Source: a virus. Taken from it: a stretch of DNA of 55,915 nucleotides. Positions 44,719-53,700 of this stretch are shown piece after piece. Location of the stretch: positions 1 to 55,915 of IMG/VR virus record IMGVR_UViG_3300046733_001023; one strand, written 5' to 3'. A program made the position numbers and the translations under genes. The notes under the pieces are model-generated. The model ran no database searches. It saw nothing but the letters and a program-made list of their open reading frames with translations, and had not been told where the DNA came from. Position 1 is the first letter of the stretch. Each line of letters begins with the position of its first letter.

Positions 44719-47625
44719 ATGGCTATAACAGTATCAAATCCGAATAATATAACTTCTCCAATAGGGAACGCTTTGGCTATTTTCAAAGATTCTTCTACAA
44801 ATAATTTTTTTGTAGTTGATATAAATGGAAAAACTGAAAGTTTAGAACGTGCTTTAGGTCAAGAGAGTCTTCAAGAGGTTTTAGATGTTGGTAATTCTGC
44901 ATTACAAGATATGACTGTAAATGGCAAAATTACTTTTGGTGAATCAAATACGAATAATGGTACAAGAAGTTTTATAGCGGGGAGTTCTAATACCATTTCA
45001 AGCGGGAATAATTTTGTTATAGGTGATAGTAACACAAATTCGGGTGTTGAAGGCATTGTAATTGGAAATAGTAACTCTCTCATTAATAATACTACTACAA
45101 GTGTACTTATTGGAAAAAGCAATAATTCATATGCAAATGAAAATGTTTACTTAATTGGAAACTCACTTGATGCACAAGATAACAGTAATACTTATTTTAT
45201 AGGTGATAACATTGATTCGGGTGCAAGTAGCAATTCGTTTGCATTTGGACAGAATTTAGACCAATTCAACTCCGATAGCTTTCAACTTCATTTGGGAGAA
45301 TTTAGTTTGGATGAAACAAAGGGGGGATATTTACAAAAAATTACAATAGGTGTTGGTCGTGATGCTTCTAATAAAGAAAATGCATTAGTTATTTGGAAAG
45401 AAACAAGTTCGCCTTTTTCCAACCTCTTTGATGTAACGGGAAAATTATTACTTAATAATTATGGAAGTGGAAATATAACGGGTACTGCAACTTATAGATT
45501 GGGTGTTGATGTATCGGGAAATGTAATAGAAGTTTCTGATGGTGGTGGTACTGTAACTGCTATTGCTACAACTTCTCCAATTACGGGTGGTACTATAACA
45601 TCTGCGGGTACAATAGGTATAACACAATCATCTGCATCTACTGATGGTTATTTGTCCTCTACTGATTGGAATACATTTAATAACAAAACTTCAAATATTG
45701 GTACAGTTACAAGTGTAGGTTTGGGAACGGGTACTGTTGGAACAGATGTTAATGTAACGGGCAGTCCTATCACATCAAGCGGTTCTTTTACCTTAAACAT
45801 TCCATTTGCAAGTGCTACAAATAATGGTAAATTAAGTTCTACTGATTGGAGTACGTTTAACAGTAAGCAAAACGCTTTAACGCTTGGTGATTTAACAGAA
45901 ACATCATCTAACGTACTTGTAATAATTGGGGGTGTTGGCTCTGTTATTGGCTTTGGTACTTCAATATCAGTAACACAAGCTACAACTCTATCGGATGGTT
46001 ATTTATCATCTACTGATTGGAATACGTTTAATAGTAAGCAAAACGCTTTATCATTTGGTGATTTAACGGAAACTACGTCAAGCATTTTGACTATTGTTGG
46101 GGGTACAAATTCTGTTATTGGTAGCGGAACAACTATTGAAGTTGCACAAGCTAATGCTTCAACAAGTGGTTTTTTAAGTTCTACTGATTGGAATACATTT
46201 AATAACAAAACTTCAAATGTTGGTACAGTTACAAGTGTAGGTTTGGGAACGGGTACTGTTGGAACAGATGTTAATGTAACGGGCAGTCCTATCACATCAA
46301 GCGGTTCTTTTACCTTAAACATTCCATTTGCAAGTGCTACAAATAATGGTAAATTAAGTTCTACTGATTGGAGTACGTTTAACAGTAAGCAAAACGCTTT
46401 ATCATTTGGTGATTTAACAGAAGCTACGTCAAGCATTTTGACTATTGTTGGTGGTACAAATTCTGTTATCGGTAGCGGAACAACTATTGAAGTTGCACAA
46501 GCTGATGCTTCAACAAGTGGTTTTTTAAGTTCTACTGATTGGAATACATTTAACAATAAACAAAACGCTTTTACGGGTACTACAAATACAATTCCTATTT
46601 TTACTTCAAGTAGCACGATTGGAGATTCTCAAATTACTGACAACGGAACAGACGTAAATATTTCTTCTAATAGAAACTTTAACGCAACAAGAAACTTTGG
46701 TTCAAACGAATTTAATGCTAAAATAGATGTCGGTAGTGGTTTAAATGCGGGTTTAGTTGCATTAGATGTAAGGCAAAAAGCATACGTTAGAGGTGGAATG
46801 GTAATCTCGCCCAACCCAACTAATATTGAGGTAGATAATAGTTCTCTTGTTATTGGTAGTGGTTCAAATGATATAGTTAATGGTTCAGACCATTGTTTGA
46901 CAGTTGGTAGTGGTAATCAAATACTTGATGATTCTGATAGGTCAGTTTCATTTGGAAATAATAATGAATCAGTACAATCTGATAACTCTATGAATGTTGG
47001 AAATACCAACATATTAAGATATTCAAATAACTCTCACATAATTGGTCAAAACAACCAAATGGGAGATGAATACCCAAGTAATACTTCGGGTTTAAACAAT
47101 TCTTTAATAATTGGTTCAGACAATTTGCTTTTAACTGATGATGGAAGCCCCGCACCTTCAAATGGTTCATTAAGTTTTGTTATAGGACACGATAACGATT
47201 TAAGGCATACTTTACAAAATTCATTTAGCTTCGGATATAGTATATCTAATTTAGGTCTTTCATCAACCCCACATCGAAACGATTTCAATATTGGTGGAGA
47301 TTTAATAGGGGTAAATCAAACAATGACTTTAGGTTACAGAAATGATACTACATTATATCCGACAGTAAACCGAAATGCGGGGCTTGGTGAAACAAAATTT
47401 GTAGTAGCAGTAGGAAGTAGCACAACAACAAACGCAAATGCACTCTTAATAACAGAAGGTGGTGTAAGCGGTGGTGGTGGTGGAACAGTTCCACAAATAC
47501 CAAGAATTATAATGCCAACTATTGTAAATTTCAATTACACAAATGATACAAATGCTGGTGCAAACGGAATACCGATAGGGGGATTATACCACACATCGGG
47601 AACATTAAAAATTAGATTAACATAA
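44719..47625 (+). CDS. Repeat-rich spike protein, 968 aa
   Basis: An N-terminal anchor (about 1-60) is followed by YadA-head-like repeats (SSNTISSGNNFVIGD, GNSNSLI, IGKSNN, IGNSLDAQ) at about 85-170. Next come DNA-level repeats with LSSTDWNTFNNK and GTVTSVGLGTGTVGTDVNVT (about 310-620), then a second repeated GNxN-like beta region (about 710-870), ending in a Gly-rich stretch with SGGGGG and a C-terminal domain. It is very likely a trimeric receptor-binding spike. Modular near-identical copies suggest shuffling. Confidence 0.75.
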   Translation: MAITVSNPNNITSPIGNALAIFKDSSTNNFFVVDINGKTESLERALGQESLQEVLDVGNSALQDMTVNGKITFGESNTNNGTRSFIAGSSNTISSGNNFVIGDSNTNSGVEGIVIGNSNSLINNTTTSVLIGKSNNSYANENVYLIGNSLDAQDNSNTYFIGDNIDSGASSNSFAFGQNLDQFNSDSFQLHLGEFSLDETKGGYLQKITIGVGRDASNKENALVIWKETSSPFSNLFDVTGKLLLNNYGSGNITGTATYRLGVDVSGNVIEVSDGGGTVTAIATTSPITGGTITSAGTIGITQSSASTDGYLSSTDWNTFNNKTSNIGTVTSVGLGTGTVGTDVNVTGSPITSSGSFTLNIPFASATNNGKLSSTDWSTFNSKQNALTLGDLTETSSNVLVIIGGVGSVIGFGTSISVTQATTLSDGYLSSTDWNTFNSKQNALSFGDLTETTSSILTIVGGTNSVIGSGTTIEVAQANASTSGFLSSTDWNTFNNKTSNVGTVTSVGLGTGTVGTDVNVTGSPITSSGSFTLNIPFASATNNGKLSSTDWSTFNSKQNALSFGDLTEATSSILTIVGGTNSVIGSGTTIEVAQADASTSGFLSSTDWNTFNNKQNAFTGTTNTIPIFTSSSTIGDSQITDNGTDVNISSNRNFNATRNFGSNEFNAKIDVGSGLNAGLVALDVRQKAYVRGGMVISPNPTNIEVDNSSLVIGSGSNDIVNGSDHCLTVGSGNQILDDSDRSVSFGNNNESVQSDNSMNVGNTNILRYSNNSHIIGQNNQMGDEYPSNTSGLNNSLIIGSDNLLLTDDGSPAPSNGSLSFVIGHDNDLRHTLQNSFSFGYSISNLGLSSTPHRNDFNIGGDLIGVNQTMTLGYRNDTTLYPTVNRNAGLGETKFVVAVGSSTTTNANALLITEGGVSGGGGGTVPQIPRIIMPTIVNFNYTNDTNAGANGIPIGGLYHTSGTLKIRLT
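45661..45878 (+). repeat. 218-bp direct repeat, copy 1, in the spike gene
   Basis: From ACTGATTGGAATACATTTAA to AACAGTAAGCAAAACGCTT; nearly identical (one visible base change) to 46183-46400. Codes for TDWNTFNNKTSN through FNSKQNAL. Confidence 0.85.
46041..46200 (+). repeat. 160-bp direct repeat, copy 1, in the spike gene
   Basis: AAACGCTTTATCATTTGGTG onward (FGDLTE, VGGTNSVIGSG, TIEVAQA) is repeated at 46392-46551 with a few base changes. Together with the 218-bp repeat it makes an A-B-A-B arrangement. Confidence 0.8.
46183..46400 (+). repeat. 218-bp direct repeat, copy 2, in the spike gene
   Basis: Second copy of 45661-45878, 522 bases downstream. Confidence 0.85.
46392..46551 (+). repeat. 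160-bp direct repeat, copy 2, in the spike gene
   Basis: Second copy of 46041-46200, 351 bases downstream. Confidence 0.8.
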
Positions 47626-47636
47626 ATAAAACAGAT

Positions 47637-47780
47637 ATGATTACATTGACACAAAAAGAAGTAGAAGATTTAAAAAATTTCGCAAATGAAATTCCAACAA
47701 AATATGGAATAACAATTTTGCAGTTTCTAATTGGAAAAGAAAAAGAAGAAGAAGAAAAAAACGTAGGTAAAAAAAAATAG
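47637..47780 (+). CDS. Small helical protein, 47 aa
   Basis: MITLTQKEVEDLKNFANEIP then TKYGITILQFLIG and a charged end (KEEEEKNVGKKK). Not membrane-spanning for certain; perhaps amphipathic. Eleven bases after the spike stop. Confidence 0.45.
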   Translation: MITLTQKEVEDLKNFANEIPTKYGITILQFLIGKEKEEEEKNVGKKK

Positions 47781-47786
47781 TATAAT

Positions 47787-48458
47787 ATGAAAGCGACAAA
47801 TTATTTAATATCGGGATTAGCGGGTGGAGTTGTAGCCCTTATAGTTTGTCGTAGGATAGGGATTTTTACAAAATCAAACATTGTAAAGCCAAAACCAAAA
47901 AAAGATAAGCCAAAATCTTCACCTAAAGGGGGTATTCCTAAACCTAAACCAATTAAAGCTAAAGAAAGTGGTGTTGGTAATTTAAAAAGTAAAAAGGGTT
48001 TAAATATGCCTTCAAGAGAAGATATTAAGCAATTAGATGTAGATAATATCTCTCAATCTGATGGTATCAAAGAAACACCTCTTACTATGGGTGATACTAC
48101 TACTAAAAGTGGTATCAACAAAATATATAGAAGCGGTGGGTTGCCACCTCGTGAAACTATGGGTGCAAGACCAAGAAAGGACATTAAAGAATTTAGAGAA
48201 GTAAAAGAAGAAAGTGGAATTAAAAACGAATTAGAAACAAAAGATGAAGTAAAAACTACTTCCACAAAACCAATGAGTACAGATTCGCTTCTTTGTAATA
48301 GATTAAGACAAAGGTTTGGTTCAGATGCAAATGTTAATAGATATGGTCAAGTGCTTGATGGAAGCGGAAATCGTATTGGTAGAAATAGTGTTGGAATATT
48401 AACGAGAACAAAAAAAGTTAATGAGGGGTACGTTCAAGGTGGGTGTTATGTTGGCTAA
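47787..48458 (+). CDS. N-anchored basic protein, 223 aa
   Basis: Membrane segment (YLISGLAGGVVALIVC, about 6-21), then a Lys/Pro-rich basic stretch (about 30-60, KPKPKKDKPKSSPK), a disordered Ser/Thr/Glu middle, and a C-terminal domain (about 175-223: LLCNRLRQRFGSDANVNRYGQ). The last residues CYVG and the Arg-rich helix suggest a DNA- or protein-binding end. Possibly links membrane and genome. Confidence 0.55.
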   Translation: MKATNYLISGLAGGVVALIVCRRIGIFTKSNIVKPKPKKDKPKSSPKGGIPKPKPIKAKESGVGNLKSKKGLNMPSREDIKQLDVDNISQSDGIKETPLTMGDTTTKSGINKIYRSGGLPPRETMGARPRKDIKEFREVKEESGIKNELETKDEVKTTSTKPMSTDSLLCNRLRQRFGSDANVNRYGQVLDGSGNRIGRNSVGILTRTKKVNEGYVQGGCYVG

Positions 48459-48469
48459 AACTAAAAAAA

Positions 48470-48688
48470 ATGATTAACGAAAAGGCAGATAGTACAGTTT
48501 CAGAGGTTCAAAAAAGCCAAGCAGTTAGATTAGCAGATGTTTTTCTAATAGCACCTTATTTGCTTTATGTTTCGTCTAAACGAGAGTTATCCGAGTTAGA
48601 CAAAAACTTGCTTTTTGGTCTTGGTGTAGCTACACTTTTTTATAATGCTATAAATTATATTCAAAATAAAAATAAAAAAGATGAATAA
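48470..48688 (+). CDS. Membrane protein, 72 aa
   Basis: A charged start (MINEKADSTVSEVQKSQAVR), a hydrophobic segment (ADVFLIAPYLLYVSS, about 21-35) and a second (LLFGLGVATLFYNAINY, about 45-61), ending KNKKDE. ATG 48470 chosen over 48443, which would overlap the previous gene. Build resembles the early membrane protein at 1576. Confidence 0.5.
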   Translation: MINEKADSTVSEVQKSQAVRLADVFLIAPYLLYVSSKRELSELDKNLLFGLGVATLFYNAINYIQNKNKKDE

Positions 48689-49217
48689 ATTACCTATACA
48701 ATTACAGATATTAGAAGAATTTATTTGGAAGAAACCGCAAGTTGTTGTAGAAATTCTTAAAGATAATGGCATTAGTGTTTCTAATAAACCGACTTTTCCC
48801 GAAATTATAGATAAATCTGTAAAAGCAATTCTCGATGATAATGAAGGGTTTGTAAAAGATGTTTTTAAAGCTATTGAAACAAATGACGAAGCCAACTTTG
48901 ACCCTATAACTCTTGGAGTAAGTGCTTTATTAAGTATTGGTAGTGCTATTTTTGGTTCAAGACAAGCCAAAAAGAACCGACAAGCTATGCTTAATGCAAC
49001 GCTTATGAAATTAGCAACAGAAGAAAAACTGACTTATGCTAATATACAAGCTATGAAAGAGCAAGGTCGTATTGAAATTGCAACAAATACAGTATTAGAA
49101 TATAGCAAAAACTTACAAAATAATGCTACTGCTCAATTAAGAGATACAACATTATATATCGGCATTTTGGCTATGGGATTGGCAGTAATGTATTCAACAG
49201 TACAAATCTTTAAATAA
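48681..49217 (+). CDS. Membrane protein with coiled coil, 178 aa
   Basis: Soluble helical N-terminus (about 1-75), a hydrophobic stretch (about 77-93, LGVSALLSIGSAIFGS) with AKKNRQ after it, a coiled coil (about 95-150) and a C-terminal span (TLYIGILAMGLAVMYSTVQI). The same layout (hydrophobic stretch, AKK-R, coiled coil, C-terminal span) is present in the next gene product, so they look related. Possibly a pair of structural proteins. Confidence 0.5.
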   Translation: MNKLPIQLQILEEFIWKKPQVVVEILKDNGISVSNKPTFPEIIDKSVKAILDDNEGFVKDVFKAIETNDEANFDPITLGVSALLSIGSAIFGSRQAKKNRQAMLNATLMKLATEEKLTYANIQAMKEQGRIEIATNTVLEYSKNLQNNATAQLRDTTLYIGILAMGLAVMYSTVQIFK

Positions 49218-49223
49218 AAAATT

Positions 49224-49601
49224 ATGGCTTATTATAAAAATGTTGGTGGTGCAAGTAGTGGTGCTTCTGCACCAAAAAAGTTTGACCCAACTGCATTAGC
49301 GAGTATGGGGTTTGATATGATACTTGGTACTCTTGTTGGTATGAGTGAAGCTAAAAAACAAAGGGAGTTGCAAGAGAAGATTGCCAAAATGTCTTTAAAG
49401 CAACAAAAAGAATTAGAAGAAAACCTTGTTAATGCTCAATCGCAATTAGAAAGGCAAAGAATAATGTATCAAACATTTGCGGTTATAGAAAATAGCAAAT
49501 TAGTAGATGCGAGAAAAAATAAACAATTAACTTTGCTTTCTATATTAGGTGGTGGTACTTTGTTGTTAGTAGGAATGGCAATATTTTATAAAAGAAGATA
49601 G
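49224..49601 (+). CDS. Membrane protein with coiled coil, related to the previous one, 125 aa
   Basis: Gly/Ala-Ser-rich start, then LASMGFDMILGTLVGMSEAKKQRELQ, a Gln-rich coiled coil (about 50-85) and a C-terminal span (LSILGGGTLLLVGMAIFYKRR). Layout matches the 178-residue protein upstream. Tail-anchored with a basic end. Confidence 0.5.
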   Translation: MAYYKNVGGASSGASAPKKFDPTALASMGFDMILGTLVGMSEAKKQRELQEKIAKMSLKQQKELEENLVNAQSQLERQRIMYQTFAVIENSKLVDARKNKQLTLLSILGGGTLLLVGMAIFYKRR

Positions 49602-49603
49602 TT

Positions 49604-49951
49604 ATGGATAGAGAAACAAAAAACATATTAGCAGTATTAGGTGTTGCTATTGTCGTTTTGCTAATATTTAAGCCAAGCAAGTCGGGAAATAAAAGAAAAA
49701 ACATATTTAGCGGTAAGAAAAACACCGAACCGCCAAAAGTAGATGGTTCAGATGATAAGAAATTTGAAAATGCAGTTATATCTATACAAGCAGTTAGAAG
49801 TGCAATAAATAATGGGGAATCTGATACGGAAGTAGATAAGCTAAATAGGATGACTTTAAAAGATTATGGCATTAAAGTATTTAGATGTAAAAAAAGTGGT
49901 AAATTAGTAGCGAGAGATACAAAGGGAGATGACATCGCAAAAGAAGAATAA
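49604..49951 (+). CDS. N-anchored membrane protein, 115 aa
   Basis: Membrane segment (ILAVLGVAIVVLLIFKPS, about 7-24), then a basic linker (GNKRKNIFSGKK) and a helical C-terminus with RLTLKDYGIKVFRCKK-like sequence (NRMTLKDYGIKVFRC). Two bases before the capsid-like gene. Confidence 0.5.
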   Translation: MDRETKNILAVLGVAIVVLLIFKPSKSGNKRKNIFSGKKNTEPPKVDGSDDKKFENAVISIQAVRSAINNGESDTEVDKLNRMTLKDYGIKVFRCKKSGKLVARDTKGDDIAKEE

Positions 49952-49953
49952 TA

Positions 49954-50475
49954 ATGGCGGGAACTTATGCACCAACTATTACTGTACAAGCAGAACCATT
50001 CATCGCAGTAACAACAAGCGACCTAACCCCTTATTCTGAAATTCAAGAAACGCAAGGTGCTATTTCTTATCAAGCAACAGAACTTTATTATCAAGCTCAA
50101 ACAGTAGAGCAAATAAATGCACCAATTATTGTTCAACAATATGATTCTGATGGTGTTTTAAATAATGAAAGTCGAGTAAACGTAGCAAACCCAAATCAAT
50201 TTCAACCCGTTAAAAATATAGATTTGAAATCCGAGCCAATCAATTTTGATGGAAGGACAAGAATCAATTTAGAGTTATTTCCAAATGAAAAATTAAAACT
50301 CTATTTTAAAACACAAAGGGTTGAATCAAGTGATTTCTTAAAAGGTGGTAAAAAGTTTTTTAGTCAAGACTTTCTCAAAACCTATGGATTTTTTGAACAG
50401 TATGATTCAGAAATTAAAGGTGATATTGACGATATGGATGAACAATTAAATAAAGAAATTGAATGTGATGAGTAA
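49954..50475 (+). CDS. Second capsid-like protein (paralogue of the major capsid candidate), 173 aa
   Basis: Beta-rich. Residues 45-118 line up with residues 122-194 of the 230-residue capsid candidate: Y-x-Q-x2-T-x2-Q, D-x2-G, P-x-Q-x-Q, (I)..DG-x-T-x-I and L-K-L-Y-F fall in the same order with only small gaps. By eye about 21 of 74 positions are identical. This suggests a shared jelly-roll fold and a role as minor capsid, penton or second capsid subunit. It overlaps the next gene by eight bases. Confidence 0.6.
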   Translation: MAGTYAPTITVQAEPFIAVTTSDLTPYSEIQETQGAISYQATELYYQAQTVEQINAPIIVQQYDSDGVLNNESRVNVANPNQFQPVKNIDLKSEPINFDGRTRINLELFPNEKLKLYFKTQRVESSDFLKGGKKFFSQDFLKTYGFFEQYDSEIKGDIDDMDEQLNKEIECDE

Positions 50476-50716
50476 TGTTGCTACAAAAAAATATAAATTA
50501 TTTTACTCTAATGACAAGTCCATAAAATTTGTCTTTTTTGGAGATAGTTACTCTGTTACACCATTTATAGTGTTTGAAACAGACACTTATAGCGAACTCG
50601 TTAATTATATTTATGATGAGAATTTATATGAGGATAAAAATTCTTATATAGATTATGAAACATTAAAACAAGTTGAGGTAAATGTAAAAGAAACTCTTTT
50701 GAAATATGATGATTAA
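50468..50716 (+). CDS. Hypothetical protein, 82 aa
   Basis: A small alpha/beta protein with KYKLFYSNDKSIKFVFFGDS and a C-terminal acidic helix. ATG 50468 overlaps the end of the capsid-like gene; the in-frame TTG 50459 is an alternative. The next ATG begins on its stop (TAATG). Possibly an accessory to spike or capsid assembly. Confidence 0.5.
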   Translation: MSNVATKKYKLFYSNDKSIKFVFFGDSYSVTPFIVFETDTYSELVNYIYDENLYEDKNSYIDYETLKQVEVNVKETLLKYDD

Positions 50717-53700
50717 TGGCGGGAATATCACAAGACATATCAATTCAAGTAAATAATTCTTTAGACAGAAAAGCAACTGTTACGCTTCTTGGTGGTACAC
50801 AAGACCCCTCAAACGGACAAGCAAATGCGAAAACTCTTTATGAATGGGATTTAAGTGCTGAAACTTTTTCTAATACAACAGTAGTAGAAATAGAAGCAAG
50901 TACAGTTGCCAATCCCGAAGTTATACTTTTTAGAGCAGTAAATCAAGATGGGGAAATAACAAGTTTAGAAACAGTTGTAAGTCTTTTAAACACATTAAAT
51001 TTAGGCACATTTAACCTTGATGGCACAACTATTTTCATACTTGATGATATAAATGTTTTTGGGGGTTTATCTGTACGAATATCACAAGATTTTGACATTG
51101 ATACTTTTGTAGAAAGCGGATATAATTATTTTGACCCCGAATCAAAAACTACACTTGTAGATTTTAGCACAAAATTTAAACCATTAATTCAAGAAGCAGT
51201 AAATACAATACCGACATTTGTAGAGTTTATAGAAACGCAAGGTTGGTCTTTAGCGTATGTGGTTGAAGCAGAGCAAGTAATATTTAATAGAACTGTAAGT
51301 GGTGATTTATTTGTTATTACTGATATTGGTGGAAACTTAAACACCAACACAATTACAGATACAGACAATTATGATTCGGGTATATCTGTAACACTAAATA
51401 AAGCATTAATTTTTGTAAATGATATTCAGATTTTCAAAGGAATACAATTTTTAAGTTTAAAAGCTAACAATAGTGGTGAGAGTTACATATATAAAAATGT
51501 ATTTACGGGTAATGTTACTTTTAGCCCCGAAAGAAATAATCTATTTGGTTGGATTCCATTAAGTTCTCAATACATTCCTAAAAATAGTGATGGTAATAAA
51601 GATACAACTATATTTCTTGCAGAAAATGGTATTACTGATATATATGGAAATTCATTTCCGTCAGTACAATTAGCAGATAGTCAAAGAATTTCGATTACGA
51701 GTACGTTACCAAGTTTTAATTTAGGAAGTGCGGGTGTGGATGCAAATATTAGTTTCAATGAATTTGATGGTCAATTTGTTTTTATTTTATCAAAGGTGCA
51801 AAGTATAAATAATAATTTTGACTTTAATTTTAACACATTAATACTTGACAACACACAACTTGGGGGTTCTGTTTTTAGCTTTACATTTAGTGAACTATCG
51901 CAACCAACAGTATCATTAGACAGTTCTTTTAATACAAAGTTTGCGAAATTATCAAAAATATCAGCTAATATGAGTCAATTTACGTTTTCAGTTTTTGATA
52001 CGGGAGTTGATAGCAATCAAGCAATAATTAGTTTTGACGACACTACAACACCACTTGTAATAAATGCATATTTAATAAATTTTAGGAGAAATTATTTTCA
52101 AAATTTACCACCAATATCTCAACTTGGTGGCTATTTTTCTAATACGGAATATGAATTATTGCTATTGTTAATAAATCAAGGAGAACCAACAAATATTTCG
52201 ATGAGATATTTTAATGATTGGTTTTATAAAATAGGCACACAAGATGCAGTATATGATGAAGCGATAACGAGTGGTACAAGATTAGTAAATGCAACTCAAA
52301 ACACCTTTTTATTAAGTGGTAGAGGGCTACAAGGTTATTATTCACTTGCAGAAAACGGATATACAGTAACTTTACCTACGGGTACTTTATTAACGGGTGG
52401 TAGTTTATCTTTTACGACAAGACCAAACCCACCATCTCTTATAACTTTACAAACTGAAACTGCTGGATTAGGACAGTCAGATTTTGAAATAACCTACTCG
52501 GAAGAAGGTCAAACAGATATAGTACAAGCATCATCTTTTCTTGCTATTGACCAAGAACAAATACAAATAGCTAATTCAAGTAATGAATTAAATGTTTTAA
52601 TGACCCAAAGACCAAGTTTAAACACAACAAGTTTTAATATTGGTGCTTTAGGTATAAGCGACCAATTTTCTACTATGCTTTTTACGGGTACTCTTTTTAA
52701 TTTTCCTTCACAACAAGTTAATGTTAGTATAAATGGTTTTACATTAGATATGCCTATATATGATGCGAGTGCAAATGAGGTTGATGCAAGGGGTCTATAT
52801 CAAAGAGATTTTTCAAGTGCTTGGGGTGGTTCGAGTTCAACATTAGAAATAAATGAGTTTAAAATAAATGGAACAAAAATTGGAAATCCTACTTTGCAAC
52901 CTCACGGAAGCAATAAAATTATAAATAGTACAGTAGTATTAAATTCTTTTAGTAAAATAAATTTTAACTCTTGCTTTTTTGGTACTGATTTAGTTGATGA
53001 TACTTTAAATGATATATTAAATCTATTATTACCATCATCTGCTATTGCTTTTGGTGGCATAACTTTTGACAGTTGTAATTTTAATGGATTGGATAATTCA
53101 CTTTCATATTTAGAGGTTACATTCCCTTTAGCATCTCCCGATTTAGGCACACAAGGTTTAAATAGTAGTTCTACAATAGAAAATACCTCATTTTCTCAAA
53201 CACAATTTTACAGAATTTTATTTACTTCTGATTGGAGTGGTAGCGGTTATCCTTTGACTGACTTGAATGTAACAAACAATGTTGAGTTAAAACAAATAAA
53301 TTTACAAAACAATAATACTGCAACACCAAACGCTTTAAATTTAAACGTAAGCAATAACGACATTTTAGAGGTTTTGAATTTTACAAATCACAATATAACT
53401 CAATTGGATTTTGGCAATAACCCCTTAATTAACAACATTGATTTAAGTGGTAATGATTTGCCCGATGCAGAAATAGATGATTTACTAAATGAAGTAAACT
53501 CTTATGGTACTTCAAATGGTACAATAGATTATTCATCACAAACGGGTGGTGGAGTGCCTACTGCGGTTGGTAGTGGAACTGCATATAACAACTTGATTTC
53601 AAGGGGATGGACTTTAACGGGTGCAAGTCCTTTTGGAACTAACATAAGCACATATAATGTAAATCAAACACAATCATTTGCAAGACCAACTGTTTATGAT

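Noticed and set aside
45999-46616. Minus-strand 205-aa open frame
   Set aside because: It is the antisense of the repeated spike region; its repeats mirror the sense repeats and it has no leader or neighbours in frame.
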